Below are positions 1-12,319 of a stretch of DNA of 64,000 nucleotides, piece by piece. Each line of letters starts with the position of its first letter. Position 1 is the stretch's first letter. The notes beneath the pieces are model-generated. The model saw only the letters and a list, made by a program, of their open reading frames with translations, ran no database searches and was not told the DNA's origin. This DNA is from Desmodus rotundus (lineage: Eukaryota > Chordata > Mammalia > Chiroptera > Phyllostomidae): NCBI RefSeq assembly GCF_022682495.2, contig NC_071391.1, forward strand, positions 114,311,195-114,375,194, given 5' to 3'. A program made the position numbers and the translations under genes.

Positions 1-992
1 GAACACATAGACACTGGGGGGAAAGAGAGGGATGTGTAAATTGTACATGACAAATTTCCAGTCAACTCCAGTTCTTTCACTGTAACTGCCTTGCGCAGAG
101 ACACAGGAAGGGATGCATCACAGTTCATTTGAACCCTTTTTTTTTTCACATTAACCTGTTCCCCATCCTCAGGTTCAACTGATAAAACAAAGATCAGCCA
201 GTCCACTTATTAGCCAAGAATCCACCTGACGTTTCTCTTAAGACAGCAATCAGTGGTTTGCATGTGAACTGTGACATTACACATGCTGGAGCGAGGGGTG
301 GGCTCGGGGCAGCTGACGGGCACTTGGATCCCTCCATCCCAGAAGCTAATGAAACACTGCACTAAAATTCTTTGGAGAACCACACACACTGAGTACAAAG
401 TCTTAAGCAAAATATGGATGGAGTGCTCTGAATTCCTCACTCCCTAAATCCTTAGCTCAGAATTGTGCTGCAGGGGCAATCTGGTGTACAGTCAGGTGCT
501 AGTGGAGGAATTCTCTCCCTTTTGCACGAGTCCTCTTCAGCAGAGATGGATGCTTTGCAAGCACAGGTGTGTGGAAACCAATCTGTGAAAAACATATAGG
601 TGCTGAAATTTTGAGAACTATTATGACAGGGTGGCTAAATGTGTTAACTCTGCAGCCATACTACCTGGGTACAAATCTCAGTTTCATTCCTTAACAGACT
701 TCTTTGGCCTCATCAAGCAAGACATTTGAGTGTCCTCTGCCTTTGCAAGCCATGGGGGGAGCACCTGGTCCAAAATGGCTGCACGTTATCACTATTATCT
801 TCCATACCAGAAGTGCTGGCACATGACCATGGGGACTGTGTTGTTTCCTGGCACTGGTGGCCTGAGTTAAAAGTGGGTGGGGGACGGGGTTACAGTGGGT
901 GGGATGACAGAATGACCTACTATGGGTTGCTTTGAATTTCATTTTTTGGCTCTCTATAAGATTTTCCTGAGTAAATGCCTGATCATATAAAC
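1..992. other. mostly unique DNA with a weak MIR remnant
   Basis: No gene is supported here; reading frames on both strands are short and without recognisable domains. Positions about 620-690 read like an antisense MIR SINE ('gttaactctgcagccat' followed by 'cctgggtacaaatctcag'), the inverse of the usual MIR end. The block 730-935 is richer in GC and may be an old repeat that I cannot name. Confidence 0.5.
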
Positions 993-1203
993 CCATGATT
1001 CTCAAGATGGAATGATTTTGCCTCTTGCTCAATCGGGGAACAATTTTTTATTGTTGTGCATGGTATATATGGAGGCTTATTACTGGCAAGTAGTAGCTAG
1101 AGGTCAAGGATACTGCTAAATATTCTACATTGTCAAGGACAAACCCCCATAACAAAGAATTATTCAGCACAAAATGTCAGAAGTGCCACTACGGAGAAAC
1201 TTT
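993..1203 (-). mobile_element. MER20-like hAT-Charlie DNA transposon remnant
   Basis: Read on the minus strand this follows the MER20 non-autonomous hAT pattern: a terminal 'gagaa' end, then 'gacattttg', 'aataattctttgttatg', a 'ggatgtt'-like stretch, a tract matching 'ctagctactacttgcc', and a closing 'ttgagaatcatggg' that corresponds to the other inverted end. It is about 210 bp, the usual length, and diverged throughout. It is non-coding and long immobile. The assignment rests on remembered consensus order, not on a search. Confidence 0.65.
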
Positions 1204-3025
1204 GATATATAGTGTTTTGATTTGATCAAACACCTATGGATTAGTGAGGTCACTACATTAACTGATTAAAACCGAAACAAATACTGGGAATCTCTGCTCT
1301 GGGACATAGATTGAATCAGTAGTAATTCACTCCAGGTGGCCACAGAGTTCTGGCATCTCTTATAGCAAATAAACCGAAGGAAGCCATGAGCTCTCAGAGA
1401 TAACTGAATTAGTTCTTCAGGGTCTGTTATCAGATCGGGCAATAAAGGCTCTTCAGAGATCATTATATTCCAAACTTCACATAGTGACCCATTGTCTATG
1501 ATCTGATAAGAAAACCACTTCCCTCTCTCTCTCTCTTATACACACACACACACATAAAGAAAAAGAAAAGGTAATAAGAAATATTAAAAGTAATGTCACT
1601 CCTATGGGAATTGTTTTCTAAGGCTTTTGAAAATATTTTTGTGTATTTGATCACAGTGAAAAATGTATTTCTTAATATGGATCACAGCTAAAAATGCTCA
1701 AAAAACACTTCAAGTTTTCTAGTTTCCTCCCAATTTATAAATCAATATTTGTTCTCAAAGGCGTAGTCTAAATAGACTATAAGTAAAAATAAACTTTGGT
1801 GACATCTGCATCTGCAAACTTGTTTTTGAATATATAGTTTTACTTAAAAAAAAGCAGAAAGACTATTAAAATGTAGGATATTTATTCAAATAATAATGGT
1901 AGATATTTCTGATGGCAACATTTGCTTACTTTTATGCACTGTTCTAGTGCATTTTAAATGTTCTACAGTATTTTTGTGTAACATTTTAAATCAGAACACA
2001 CACTCGTACATACACACGAGAAAACTTGCTGTCACTAAAAGAGAACTGTTTCCGATGGAAGACTGTTGGGAAACACAGGTCTGAAATACAGAAGTTGTTC
2101 AAGTTTATGAAGAAGACAACTCCAAAAGCAGGTTTCAGAAGTGATTTTTGGAACAGAAATATTTCTTGATAATATAGGTAGGTTTCCAAAAACATTTTGG
2201 AATTTGACATTCATTTATTTTAGTAAACTTTTCATTACCGCTAAAGATTAGCTATCTCACCATTAATAATCATCATCTAAATACTTAGTGGCATAAATAT
2301 ATGTAAGATTCCTAAAATGAGAACAGACAAACCAACAAAGCCCCACAAAGCATCATGCTATTCTTCCCAGTCACAGTAAACTATAATAGATCATTTTGGA
2401 GTTCAGTATCTTTAAATGAATATCCAGGAATTCAAATATTTATGGTAAACAGAAGATCAAAAGTATGTAGTAGAATATAAATCTCAAATTATGTATGGGT
2501 CATTATATGAGATAAATTGCTTGCAAATATTTATGAACTATTCATAAGGCACACTAACCTATTGAAATAATTTATCATGTAGCAGAATACATAAAATTAT
2601 GATGGGTAACAAATAAATCCCTTGTAAAATATTTACAATGTATCGGTTGCACTAATATTAATTAGTCTACTCATTACTTCAAGTAATTGGCAAGTGATTT
2701 ACAAGTTTCTTGTCAGCCAGGCAGATGAGGCTTTATGGTTTTAAACAAATATATCTTATGAGTTTGTGGATATCCTCTTTAAAAATTTTCCTTCATTTCC
2801 CTGTTGAAGGCTAAGTGCAACTGTTATAAATTCAGGTCATCGAAAGATTGGGGAAATTAGTTGGCTGGTGACAATTTGAAAAATGGATCAAGAGAAAGAA
2901 GTTATAAAATTTCAAGTAAAGAGGGTGAGTGGCCCAAATCACAGTTGCTTATAACATCACGAGTTTATTGTAGCTCATCCTATAGGTTTAGTGCAGCCTT
3001 GAATGCAGAGTTTTTCTTTAAGGAA
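1204..3025. other. AT-rich DNA with a (TC)n/(AC)n microsatellite
   Basis: There is a pyrimidine (TC) run followed by an (AC) run at about 1521-1556. The rest is AT-rich, with no recognisable gene or clear repeat. On the minus strand, beside the LTR at 3026, the flank contains an extra AATAAA-type hexamer near 2966. This leaves open that the LTR extends further left or landed in an older LTR. Confidence 0.5.
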
Positions 3026-3619
3026 TGTGGGAGGAACTCTGTCCAGCAGCATGCTCCTCCCATCTGCCGCAGCGGGTGAGAAATACATCCTCCCAGACAC
3101 AATCTTGCTCTTCCAGCGGGAACAGGGGTGGCAATTTCCTCTAGTGGGGAATGCCCCGAGCCCTTCTGCCAAATGGCTTTTATTGGGAATGGTATGTGAA
3201 GGTGTGTACACGGATAGCTCATCAATCAATGTCAACAGGCGATAGTCATACATAAAGCAGGTATTACCTATAGATAACATTGAAGGAATGCGGAGACCTG
3301 TCACAGGTCAGGGTCTTTTAGTCATAGTGACGCCAGAGGGCCTTTAAAACGTATTTCATGAGATAAGGAGTTTACTCCTTGTGCCTTGAACTTAAACATC
3401 CTGTTTATATCCCAGGACGACACAAAACAAAGCAGAGCAAGCTTCAAAGGATACAAGGTACATCTCAGGCCTGATTCCCACAGGAACCCTCAGTGTTGGA
3501 GTCGAGTCAGCTTGCCACCTGCATTTTTACCTGGTTGTCCAGGGAGACTTACTAGCCCCTTTCAGGGCTTGCTCTCATGGGACTAGAGTTCTCGGAGACC
3601 ACACAGAGTGGTCCCCAAC
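3026..3619 (-). mobile_element. solo endogenous retrovirus LTR (ERV2-like)
   Basis: On the minus strand the block opens TGTTGGGGACC (3619) and closes ...CTCCCACA (3026), the TG...CA ends of a retroviral long terminal repeat. It is 594 bp. A TATAAA box (plus-strand 3404-3409) is followed about 220 bp on by an AATAAA polyadenylation signal (3179-3184), giving a U3-R-U5 order. AAGGAA occurs exactly on both sides (3020-3025 and 3620-3625). A 6-bp duplication is typical of ERV2/betaretrovirus-like insertions. No gag, pol or env lies next to it, so it appears to be a solo LTR left by LTR-LTR recombination. The left boundary is the less certain end. Confidence 0.6.
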
Positions 3620-3625
3620 AAAGGA

Positions 3626-6105
3626 AGTCATCTCCAAAATTCTTGCTCATTTATGAACATCTTGTGAGAACTGCTACACTTTGCTCTGGTATGTTTTTAG
3701 AGAAGTTTGTATACTGAACAACCTTGGAATATAGAGATAGCGTTCCCTTTGAAGCAAAGAGGCAGCTTTTTCAGTGTCCAGTAAAATAAAGGTAATTTCT
3801 CCCTCCAGGACAAAGGTAGTGCAGGTTTGTTGTAATCCATTAGAGAAGGTTTGAGTTCTCTGACTCCAGGTTCCCACACGTGGGCTCAGTACACTGACCT
3901 CCTCCACATCACTTCCGTGGGAATTGGGGGCAGCGTAGACTCACATGAAACATGATGCTTATGCTGCTTGCTTGTGCTAAGAGTAATATATTTTCTTTCT
4001 CAGACACAAGAACAAGTCTCATTGTGCCTTCTCCTCTAAAACAGTGTGAGGCTAAAATGGTTAGTTCACCACTAGGCTAACATCTCAGACCCTCATAATT
4101 TGGATCTGTTGTGGAATCTCTCTCTCTCTATTTATATATATATATAAAACTCAAAATAACATTTGTTTATTGCCACTTTGAAATCACAGGGTTTACATCT
4201 TATTTATATAGTAATGAAAACACACATATATGAATATATTAAACTTTATTTTATACATGTGTTCTAGTATAATTGATTAATTTTATAAGATTATAATGTT
4301 TTATTCACTTATTATTCTGAGAAGTCCACTGGCTTTAGATTACCAAAGAAGTCTATGGCACCAAAAAGGCTAAGAATTGTTAGGCAGAGAGGAAATTTCA
4401 TAAGGAATAAAAAGAGGTTTGGGTTCAGAGGGGCCTATTCATGTGTTTCACGGTCACTTCTGTGTATAATTAAGCTATAGCACCCTGACTGAGAGTAAGA
4501 ATGTCGTCCAGTGACACACCTGTCGCCCACTCTGCTGACTCACAGATGAAGGTGTAGGACCAGCAGCCAAGTCACAAAGTGATAATGTCTTAGATATGAG
4601 TAGATAGTGGAGAAATAAGTTTTGGAATATATGGAAACAGATGCTCATCCGTGCAACATTCTTCTAATCCTTGGGATGCGGGTCCCCTGGAGCCTCATTG
4701 AAAGTGAACTTTTCTTTTGTCACAATGTACTTGAAAATGCAATATTTATCATTGTAAATGCACTTTCATTTCTTTTGTATAACAATTAACCGACATAAAA
4801 TTGATCATAATTTTTTTATCTGTGGAGCAGAATCATGTAGCAGAGACACAAACAGCACGTGTCTGAGTGTGGAGAGGCGTGTGTTTGTACTCAGGTGGTG
4901 TTGGATTACATGTCTCATGCATCTTGACGTGATAAATGTTAGGGTTGCACTTGTGTAGCAAAAGAGCCTGAAGAAACAAGTGTTGCTCTGAGAATCTCTA
5001 TCCCACTCACCTAGAAGTCCACTCAGTCAGTGTGTACAGTATGAGTGTATCATGTGCACTCATGTACAGTGTTGTGTAGCTCAATACTACAGAGTGCCAA
5101 TCTCAAAAAAGGCATTTAGGTTATTGCTGTGCATCGGCCAGTTTTAGACTAATTTTAACTATCTTCAGATTTATTAATCACAGTAAAATTCATCTATAGT
5201 GAAAGAAGATGCCTAGCAGAAGCTAGATGTGTACATTTTAAAGAAAATAACACTGGCAGAAATTATGATACAGGAAATCAATGCCACATTTTATAGTCAC
5301 TGAAAAGAACATTGTAGTTGTATAGGAACAGACAGAGATTATGTACAGTCACACAGTTAGTAGAATATATCAGGCAAAAAAACTGTATGAAAGTGTACTA
5401 CCTACTTGTTTGACAGACAACACCTGAACCAGTGTTTGCAACTGTGTGGACCATGTCAGACACTACACAGTTATAAAGCCGTAGTGTCTGCTGAGGACAC
5501 TGAACGGTGACTGGGCTAGGGGAGGGACACGCTTATTTTTTTACATATACTCTTGTGTACCTTTTAAACATTGTCACATTCAGAAATGGTTAGCTTATTA
5601 ATAAATGCATGTGTAAATAAGTTTTTATGAAAATATAATTCTCAAAAAAAAGGTCAGAACACGAAATTCATCTGTATAGTAATTATGAGACAATCATTCA
5701 AAAAACAACCATAAAGGGATTAGCAAAACCGTATCAGGCAAACCATATTAGCAAATCAATATTAATGGGCAAGGTAGTAATCCAGGTGAAGAAATTAGAT
5801 AAAGAGGATTATATCATTTGTATTAAAGTTTCGCTCCAGAGTAAAAATGTATTGCCATAAGCATCTATACAATTAGATGCATAGCATCCAAATGTATGAA
5901 AATATTTCCCCAGACCAATTTTAATGGAAAATTTTGACTTAGCTTTGTTAGACCTTAAAAAATTAAAAAGAGAAAAAGTAAATATAAAAAACACAGGGTA
6001 AAAAATATTTTCTTTAGTACAATATTGCTTTAGTAGTTTTGTTAGGTAGGATAGATAGTAAACCAAGGCAGGGAGGAAGAGATATGTCTCACCCACTAAC
6101 TCAGC
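3626..6105. other. unique AT-rich DNA
   Basis: No gene or clear transposon was recognised. A short TC/TA simple repeat lies near 4121-4147. Reading frames are below 100 codons and show no domain. Confidence 0.5.
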
Positions 6106-6730
6106 AGTCCTGAGCCTGGTCTGATGATATTGCCAGGTATTCCAATATCACAAGAAGGAACATGCTAGCACAGGAGGAGGGGAGCCTGTATGAAACTCTG
6201 TATGTATCGTTTCTACTATCTGGGAATCGTTTCCACTATCTGGGAAAGAAAGCCTTTGGGACTGTGTAGCCATCCTCAGGTCTTGAAAGGGAAGAAGAGG
6301 GGGTCCACAGTGCCCAAAGAAAAAGCCCATACAACTTTGGCTAATTATCTACCTCTGTCACTATCTGTTTTACAGCAAGATGACCAGATGTGGTCTGGAA
6401 CAAGATTAGAATATGGGCTAACAGACCCCCATACATACCTATGTTTGGGTAGTCATGTCCCCCAGGGGAAGCTGGCACCCCCTTTACCCACCATCCCACC
6501 AACTATATAAATCCTCAAGACAAAGGACCTGATGCGCTTGGCACCCTTGCTCTTGCTGCCTTTGTTTTTTGCCACCCAAGCCTACGCCTTTCACCTCCAT
6601 CTTGGCAAGGCCCATTCTCTTCCATGAAAACATATCACTAATAAACTTTGCTTGCATGCTAGTAGACTTGCTGATCTATAATTCTTTACTGCATTGTCAA
6701 GAAGAAAAGAACCAAGTTTCTCCTGTAACA
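6106..6730 (+). mobile_element. LTR-like block (ERV1-like)
   Basis: The plus strand has the order expected of a retroviral LTR. A GA-rich upstream part contains an imperfect 21-bp tandem duplication (about 6207-6247, 'cgtttctactatctggga' twice). Then come TATAAA at 6506-6511, a pyrimidine-rich stretch, AATAAA with 'ctttgctt' at about 6641, and an end at 'ctcctgtaaca' (6730). The AATAAACTTTGCTT context is common in class I LTRs. No matching TG start with a duplication was found, so the left end is approximate. No internal retroviral sequence adjoins it. Confidence 0.5.
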
Positions 6731-6869
6731 GTTTCGTATTAAATATTGTACTCCTCTGGGAACATGTACTGTTTTTAAATGGCCATGAGTGCTTTTTTTT
6801 TTTAAGTGAGGTAACAAGGAATGCTTATGGAGATCATATTCTCTGACTTCCACTAGATGATTTCAGAAA

Positions 6870-7345
6870 GTAATAATTAAATAAACCAAAATAATCAAAC
6901 TACTTGGAAACCAAAAGCACTATCCTTAATGACTTTTGGATCAAAGAGAAATCAAAACTGTAATTGCAGGCTTTAAAGAAAACATAATGAGGACAAGACT
7001 ATATATCAAAGCATATGAGATGCAACTAAAGGTAAAATCAGATGAAAAATGTTAGCAGCAAATACTTTCATTTTGAAAAAAAAAGCAATAACTAACAAAT
7101 GCCACATTTAATTAAATAAATGAGAAGAAAGAACATGATCTATATTCCTAAAGACTATAACTAAAAACATAGGAAAATCACCTTAAGGATAAGATATAAA
7201 GTAAAACCAAAATCAATAAATTGGAAAATATAAAAACTTAAGAGTTGAAGAAACACTGATACTGGTTATTTGGAAAGATCAATATTATGAACAGTCCTCT
7301 GACAAGCCTAGTCAGAAAACACTAAATGTATAACCAAAGGGAACT
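6870..7345 (+). mobile_element. old L1 ORF2 fragment
   Basis: The plus strand parallels the part of L1 ORF2 where a KEEI-type stretch is followed by 'tggatcaaagagaaatcaa', then 'catatgagatgcaactaaagg', then 'agaagaaagaacatgatc', and finally 'ttggaaagatcaat' with 'gacaagcctag'. The order matches L1 but the frame is broken many times. It is truncated at both ends, so it is a dead fragment with no activity. Confidence 0.6.
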
Positions 7346-7542
7346 GCAACCTGAGGTGACATAAAAGTTGGGTTTGTTTTCAAGATGTGCAAAGCTTGAA
7401 CATTTCTAAATTGGAGAGAGGGAGGACAGTAGAAAGAAATGTAATGAAGAAATACAAGAAAATAAATTAGTAAGGCAAGGTCTCCAAGAAGGCAGAAGGG
7501 CAGGTTGAAAATAGACTATATATATTTTAAAAGAAAGAAACA

Positions 7543-7738
7543 GCTTTGACTAGTGTAGCTCAGTGGATTGAGCACAGGCTTACAAACCAAAGGGTCACAG
7601 GTTCGATTCCCTGGAACATACCCGGGTTGCTGGCCAGGACCCCAGTAGGGGGCGAGCAAGAAGCAACCACACTGATGTTTTTCTCCCTCTGCTACTTCCC
7701 TTCCCCTCTCTCTAAAAATAAATTTATTTTTTTTAATT
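7543..7738 (+). mobile_element. VES SINE
   Basis: A tRNA-derived SINE. The A box region is 'tagctcagtggattgag', the B box is 'ggttcgattcc' (7600-7610), the core is 'cagtagggggcgag', followed by a CT-rich run and an 'aaaaataaattt' tail. The RNA polymerase III boxes are nearly intact. VES elements carry no protein and depend on L1 machinery. The A-rich flanks hide any duplication. Confidence 0.9.
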
Positions 7739-7789
7739 AGGAAAAATAAATAAAAGGAACACATTAGAACAGGAAAAAAAAAAGTCAAT

Positions 7790-8300
7790 GGGTGCAGATG
7801 CAGTTACATTGGTAGGTGGTAGGTGGTACATGACCAGGTGGCACATTAAGGGAGTTAGAGTATGAGAGCTTCTCTTGTCTCTGTGAAGTAGGTAACAGGT
7901 CATTCGCTGAGAGTGAGCCGGGAAGTTGCAGGATCTGCGGTTTGGGAATAGAAGTGGATATAGGTTATAGACAGCTATCAAGAAGAGTTTGGGACGAGGG
8001 CTCCTTAGGGAAACACCACCTAATTTCTGGGCAGTGACAGGAGAAGTAGGACACAGCACCCCTGAGGTGTCTAAGAGCCAGAATCCCCACTGGGCACTTG
8101 TCTTGGCCAGCTTACTCCTGGTAAATTCCCCTGAGAGACAGGAGCTCTGCAGAGGCAGGGAGGGGAGCCTGCTGCCAGGAGAGGGCAGGCTGTCCAGTTC
8201 CCTCCCTGGATGGGTGAGAGACACTCCTTGGAGTCAGATTTGATTTGGTGCAAATGATTTAGGGAACCTCCCAGTGGTACCGCCTGGCAAGATTATTAGG
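7790..8300. repeat. possible ancient interspersed repeat
   Basis: Positions 7795-7935 resemble the text of an old mammalian repeat I know by pattern ('gggtgcagatgcagttacattggtagg', 'ctctgtgaagtagg', 'gctgagagtgag' in that order) but cannot name with certainty. The stretch 7990-8240 is GC-richer and reads open on both strands without any recognisable protein. I treat it as non-coding. Confidence 0.3.
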
Positions 8301-8309
8301 GTGAGGTGA

Positions 8310-8620
8310 GAGGATGCCACTTACAAAATACCTAGGAATTTACCTGATCATACATGTAAAAACCTTGTATAAACATAGGTCCACACATAGCTTGCAGTAC
8401 AGGAGACTTGAATAACAAGGAGAAACACTGGCAGTTACTGAGAAGAATTAATACTTTGTTGGTACGAATTCTCCCCAAACCAGGTTTATAATAAATTTAA
8501 TATTATTGTATTTACAATACCAAAGGGACTTTTCTATTTTTTTGATTCAAATCATCTGAGAATAGCAATAACATTGAAAAAGAAGTATAATGAAGGGAAA
8601 GTTAATTTTCAGTTATTAAA
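8310..8620 (+). mobile_element. short L1 ORF2 fragment
   Basis: 'tacaaaatacctaggaattt' followed by 'aaaaaccttgtataa' and 'aaacactggcagttactgag' follows the L1 ORF2 stretch that encodes a KYLGI-type motif and the residues after it. The copy is frame-shifted and short. It may belong to the same old insertion as the L1 fragment at 6870-7345, since interrupted by VES and other DNA, but that is inference. Confidence 0.45.
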
Positions 8621-8634
8621 ATTATCAGTAAGCA

Positions 8635-9351
8635 ACAGTGGCTGAGGAAAGGCCACACTGCTGGCAGAATACAGAAATGGCTGCTGCAGAAAAGGGGCCC
8701 CAGACTGAACCCGACAACCCACGGGAGGCCTGCGTGGCGGCCTGACAAACTCAGAGACCCAAAGTAAGCACATAGGATGGTCTGAAATTAAAACTTTTTA
8801 ACTAAAAACAGTTTTTTAGAGGGGGAGTCATGTTCTAGGCTAGAATCTTCCCTGACAAAAGTCAATCTTTACCTTAATTGATCCTATTATCATTTTGCAT
8901 CCTCACTAACCTACCTGTGGAATGTCAAGGTAATGTCCCTTTTTCGGGGCCCCATAGGGCACAATAACCACACCCAGAGCAGAGGTCACCAGTCCCCTGG
9001 TTGTTATTGTTATCACGTTAGTTGCTGACTGTTAACTATCCAGTACTTCCCTGTGTAGAAAAAGTATGGGGCCATCATTTGCCTTTTCGTCCAATCCCAG
9101 AGGTCCCCAGGACCCTGCCACTCCCCCCTCTGATTTCTATGCCTCCCTAATCTTGCACCCATGGATTCCATGTAACCCACTGACTGGTGTGCCTCCTCTT
9201 TCGATTGTAATGTATAAAATAAGGTGCAAAACTGCCCTTTTCTGGGGCATTTTCTCAACTCTGAGGTTTTGCTTCCTTGTAATTGACCTCAGTTTGGCTC
9301 AAAGAAACTCATAAAAATTCTCTACATGTTTGAACATTTCTTATGTTGACA
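8635..9351 (+). mobile_element. LTR-like block
   Basis: The 3' part has an LTR layout: a GC-rich promoter-like stretch with 'gtataaaataagg' (about 9211), then 'ttttctggggcattttctcaa', a 'ttgcttccttg' motif, and an end at 'ttatgttgaca' (9351). The 5' part holds A/G-rich and 'cacacccagagcagagg' text in keeping with a U3. The start near 8635 is a guess and I found no duplicated flank. No retroviral gene adjoins it. Confidence 0.4.
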
Positions 9352-9359
9352 TAGATCAC

Positions 9360-10285
9360 ACAAAACTTAAAAATTCCAGAAAGAGACTTAACAGAATATG
9401 GGTGTATAAGTGTATATCTGTGTATGTATATATCATTTACTAGTATATGAAGTTGGCCTTTTCAAATTGGAAAATTATATAGAGAGAGAATTATATGTAT
9501 CTGGAGAAATTTAAACATATATATGTGTGTGTATATATATACATATATATATCAGTCACTTACATTTGAAAATTGCTTTAACAGCAACAAAATAAAGTTA
9601 GAATTTTTACTTTATAACATGCCTCAAAATAAAACCAATGAAGCAATATTTAAATATATAACTTTAAATAATTAAACATGTAAAAATATACACTTTAAGT
9701 GCATAAGAATACTATAGAGTAAATGAATGATATTAGGGGAATGCTAAAGGCAGAAATCATAAAATTGATATATTTAATAAATAAAATATAAAACTCTTAA
9801 AAGGAATATCTCATACAAAATCAAAAGTAAAGTGGTCCTTTAGAAGAATGTGCAACATAATTACAAGTGTCTGATATCTTTAATATGCAAACATTGCTAA
9901 ACAGATACATTAGTGATTCTATTTATGTAACATCATTGATGTCAAAATTATAAGGATGGAGAAAAGATTAGCGGGATATAAGATGCATCAGCAATGTTGG
10001 GAAGAGAGAGGTGGGTGTGATTATAAAGGGTTCTCCAAGATAAATCTTTGTGCTGATGAAATACTTCTGTACCTTGATTGAATGGTGACTACAGAATATT
10101 ATGAAAATTGTATATAACTATAAACACATTGTACCATGTCAATTTCTTGGTTTTGATATTGGGTTATAGTTTCATAAGATGTACATATTGGAAAAAGTAA
10201 GGTGAAGTTTACATACGAATGCTGCATTTTGTTTTGCAACTTCCTATGAGTCTGTAACTATTTCAACATAAAAACTTTAAAACTT
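9360..10285 (+). mobile_element. old L1M 3' end
   Basis: The last 350 bp follow the 3' untranslated end of old mammalian L1: 'gagaggtgggtgtgattataa', 'atctttgtgctgatg', 'cttctgtaccttgattg', 'ccatgtcaatttcttggttttgatattg', 'gcaacttcctatgagtctgtaa', and an ending 'caacataaaaactttaaaac'. The first part contains (TA)n and (TG)n tracts. It carries no open ORF2. Confidence 0.7.
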
Positions 10286-10289
10286 TCTA

Positions 10290-12076
10290 CACATAGAAAA
10301 TTACATAGAAAAATATGAAGAGAATGGTAAAGATTTTGTAAAAAATTCATACACACGTTCACATACAAATGCATACACAAGAAATAAAAGTACTCAATAA
10401 TCTTTTTATCGAACTGCAACTTGTGAAAGTTAAAAATTACAAAAACCCAAATGTGCAATAATAGAGAACTATCAAAATGAATATTAAACATTCATTAGAG
10501 TAAAATATATATCAATGTATGCATGTACATTTATTTCTGAAAAAACATATATCAAAAGTTTCTATTTTGTGATAGCATTATTAAATTTATATTTTCATTA
10601 TATCAATTATCATTTCCAGAATTTCTTCAATGACATATTCTTTTAGAAATTAGAAAAATAAGTAATTTATTTTAGTTTAAAATGTATTTAAAATTTAAAG
10701 AAAGAGAATAACATCAAGTGGTTACTAAAGTTCCTACTTTCTCTATGCATTCATGGCTCTCTGTTCCACAAGCTAAATTAACAGCTCACCTCTGTACATC
10801 AACATAATAAGTTTTTGCAATTTTACATTGATCACTGCTTAAAGGTGACACTGGAAATTCTCACTTATTTTAATCTTAAATATCTGTTCCAAAGATTTGT
10901 TAGCTTTTTCTTATGTAATCTAGCTGAACTATTGTGTCTTTCTATAAAGAAAAAGAAACTTTTCCTTCCTTCTCCTATTCTTGTCTAAAACAACATCGTC
11001 AATCTAGTTAATGGTGAATAAGAATATTAGAGACATGTGTGACAGTTGATGTGGAAAAATTAGGTTCCTGCTGGCAATTACCCATCAAGAGCAGGTTGAC
11101 TGATTGCCAGAGTTAAAACACATGCAAACTGTCAGCCATCATAATAGGGCAAATATCCGAGAACCTTAGTGCAGCGTCAGGTAGAAATTCAGTTTGCACT
11201 GCTGGGAACCTGCCCCCGATGCCACACATTCATAATCTTCTCCCATCAAGCCAGGTCTACACATTCAGAGACGTCCATCATTCCAGCAGTCAAATATATG
11301 TCCTGTCAGATACATTCAATGGCTCTCGTGATAAGTTGTATGAGAAGTGGCATGCTACCCATGATTGAATAGAAGGGCATATCATATACAATTCCTGCTG
11401 TCACACTTTGTCATTCTATTTCTATATCTAGGTGAGGGACTTACCCTTGACATTTCCTAAGTTCAAATATTATGGCCAATTAATTGACAAGACAAAGGTA
11501 GAAAATAGTTTAATAAGTTGCATATAAAGCACAACTGTGATGATAAAGTAGGTAGATCAAATAATTATTAGTTTGATTTTGAATTTTGAAACAAGTGTAT
11601 CAAGATTCAATAAGAAAATCAAAATGAGAAACGTGGCAACATTTAACTTCAAATGTCACCTGAATTGCCAAAGGCATCCTAAGGATTGAGCACTGGGCTG
11701 ATGTCTTTTAGTGTGAAGATATGTTTTTCAACACACAAATGAAATCTCTATAAATCAATGTAATATTTAAAATGCATTGATTGAAATCTTACTTTGAGCC
11801 AAATCCTGGGCTGGAGAAAATGCTGGACTTGCTTGTGGCAGATAATGCATTCTAAAACTAAGCAAGCACTGCCAGTGAGGGGCAGGTGGGCAGACACTTT
11901 TTTCACCTCAGGTTTTTCCTAAAGTTTCTATTAATGGAAGTTGATTGGAATGGTCTCACTAAATTCTCCAGCTAAACTTCTGTCCCTTTCTAACTCAGAG
12001 GCATGGAGAAAGAGAGAGCACACTGTTGACCTCTCTGTGCAGTTTATCTGCATCTTTTTAATTAAAAAAAAACAAA
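10290..12076. other. unique AT-rich DNA
   Basis: No gene seen. The stretch 11040-11420 is moderate in GC and complex, without a recognised repeat. Its longest open frame (about 67 codons) shows no domain. Confidence 0.5.
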
Positions 12077-12077
12077 A

Positions 12078-12312
12078 AACCTGGTCAGTGTGGTTCAGTT
12101 GGTTGGAGAGTTGTCCCAGTCCTATACACTGAAAGACATGGGTTCGATCCCTGGTCAGGGCACATACCTAGGTTGTGGGTTTGGTCTCCTGTTGGAGCAT
12201 GAATAGAAGGATCGATATTTCCCTCTCTATGTATATATCTCACTCTCTCCCTTCCTCTCCCTCTGGAATCAGTAAGTATGTCCTCAGGTGAAGATTAAAA
12301 ATAATAAATAAA
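12078..12312 (+). mobile_element. diverged VES SINE
   Basis: The order is SINE-like: 'cctggtcagtgtggttcag', an intact 'ggttcgatccctgg' B box (12141-12154), 'ggttgtgggtttggtctcc', a CT-rich block and an 'aaataataaataaaaaac' tail. It is about 235 bp and differs more from the other copies in its middle, so it is older or from another VES subfamily. Confidence 0.75.
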
Positions 12313-12319
12313 AAACAGA

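Noticed and set aside
7543..7620. tRNA gene (A and B box pair)
   Set aside because: The boxes belong to the tRNA-derived head of a VES SINE; there is no cloverleaf with an anticodon stem, and the SINE body follows.
7733..8224. 163-codon minus-strand open frame
   Set aside because: It starts in the flank of a VES tail and crosses probable ancient repeat. Composition is Ser/Pro/Leu-rich without a domain, and the plus strand is open over the same region.
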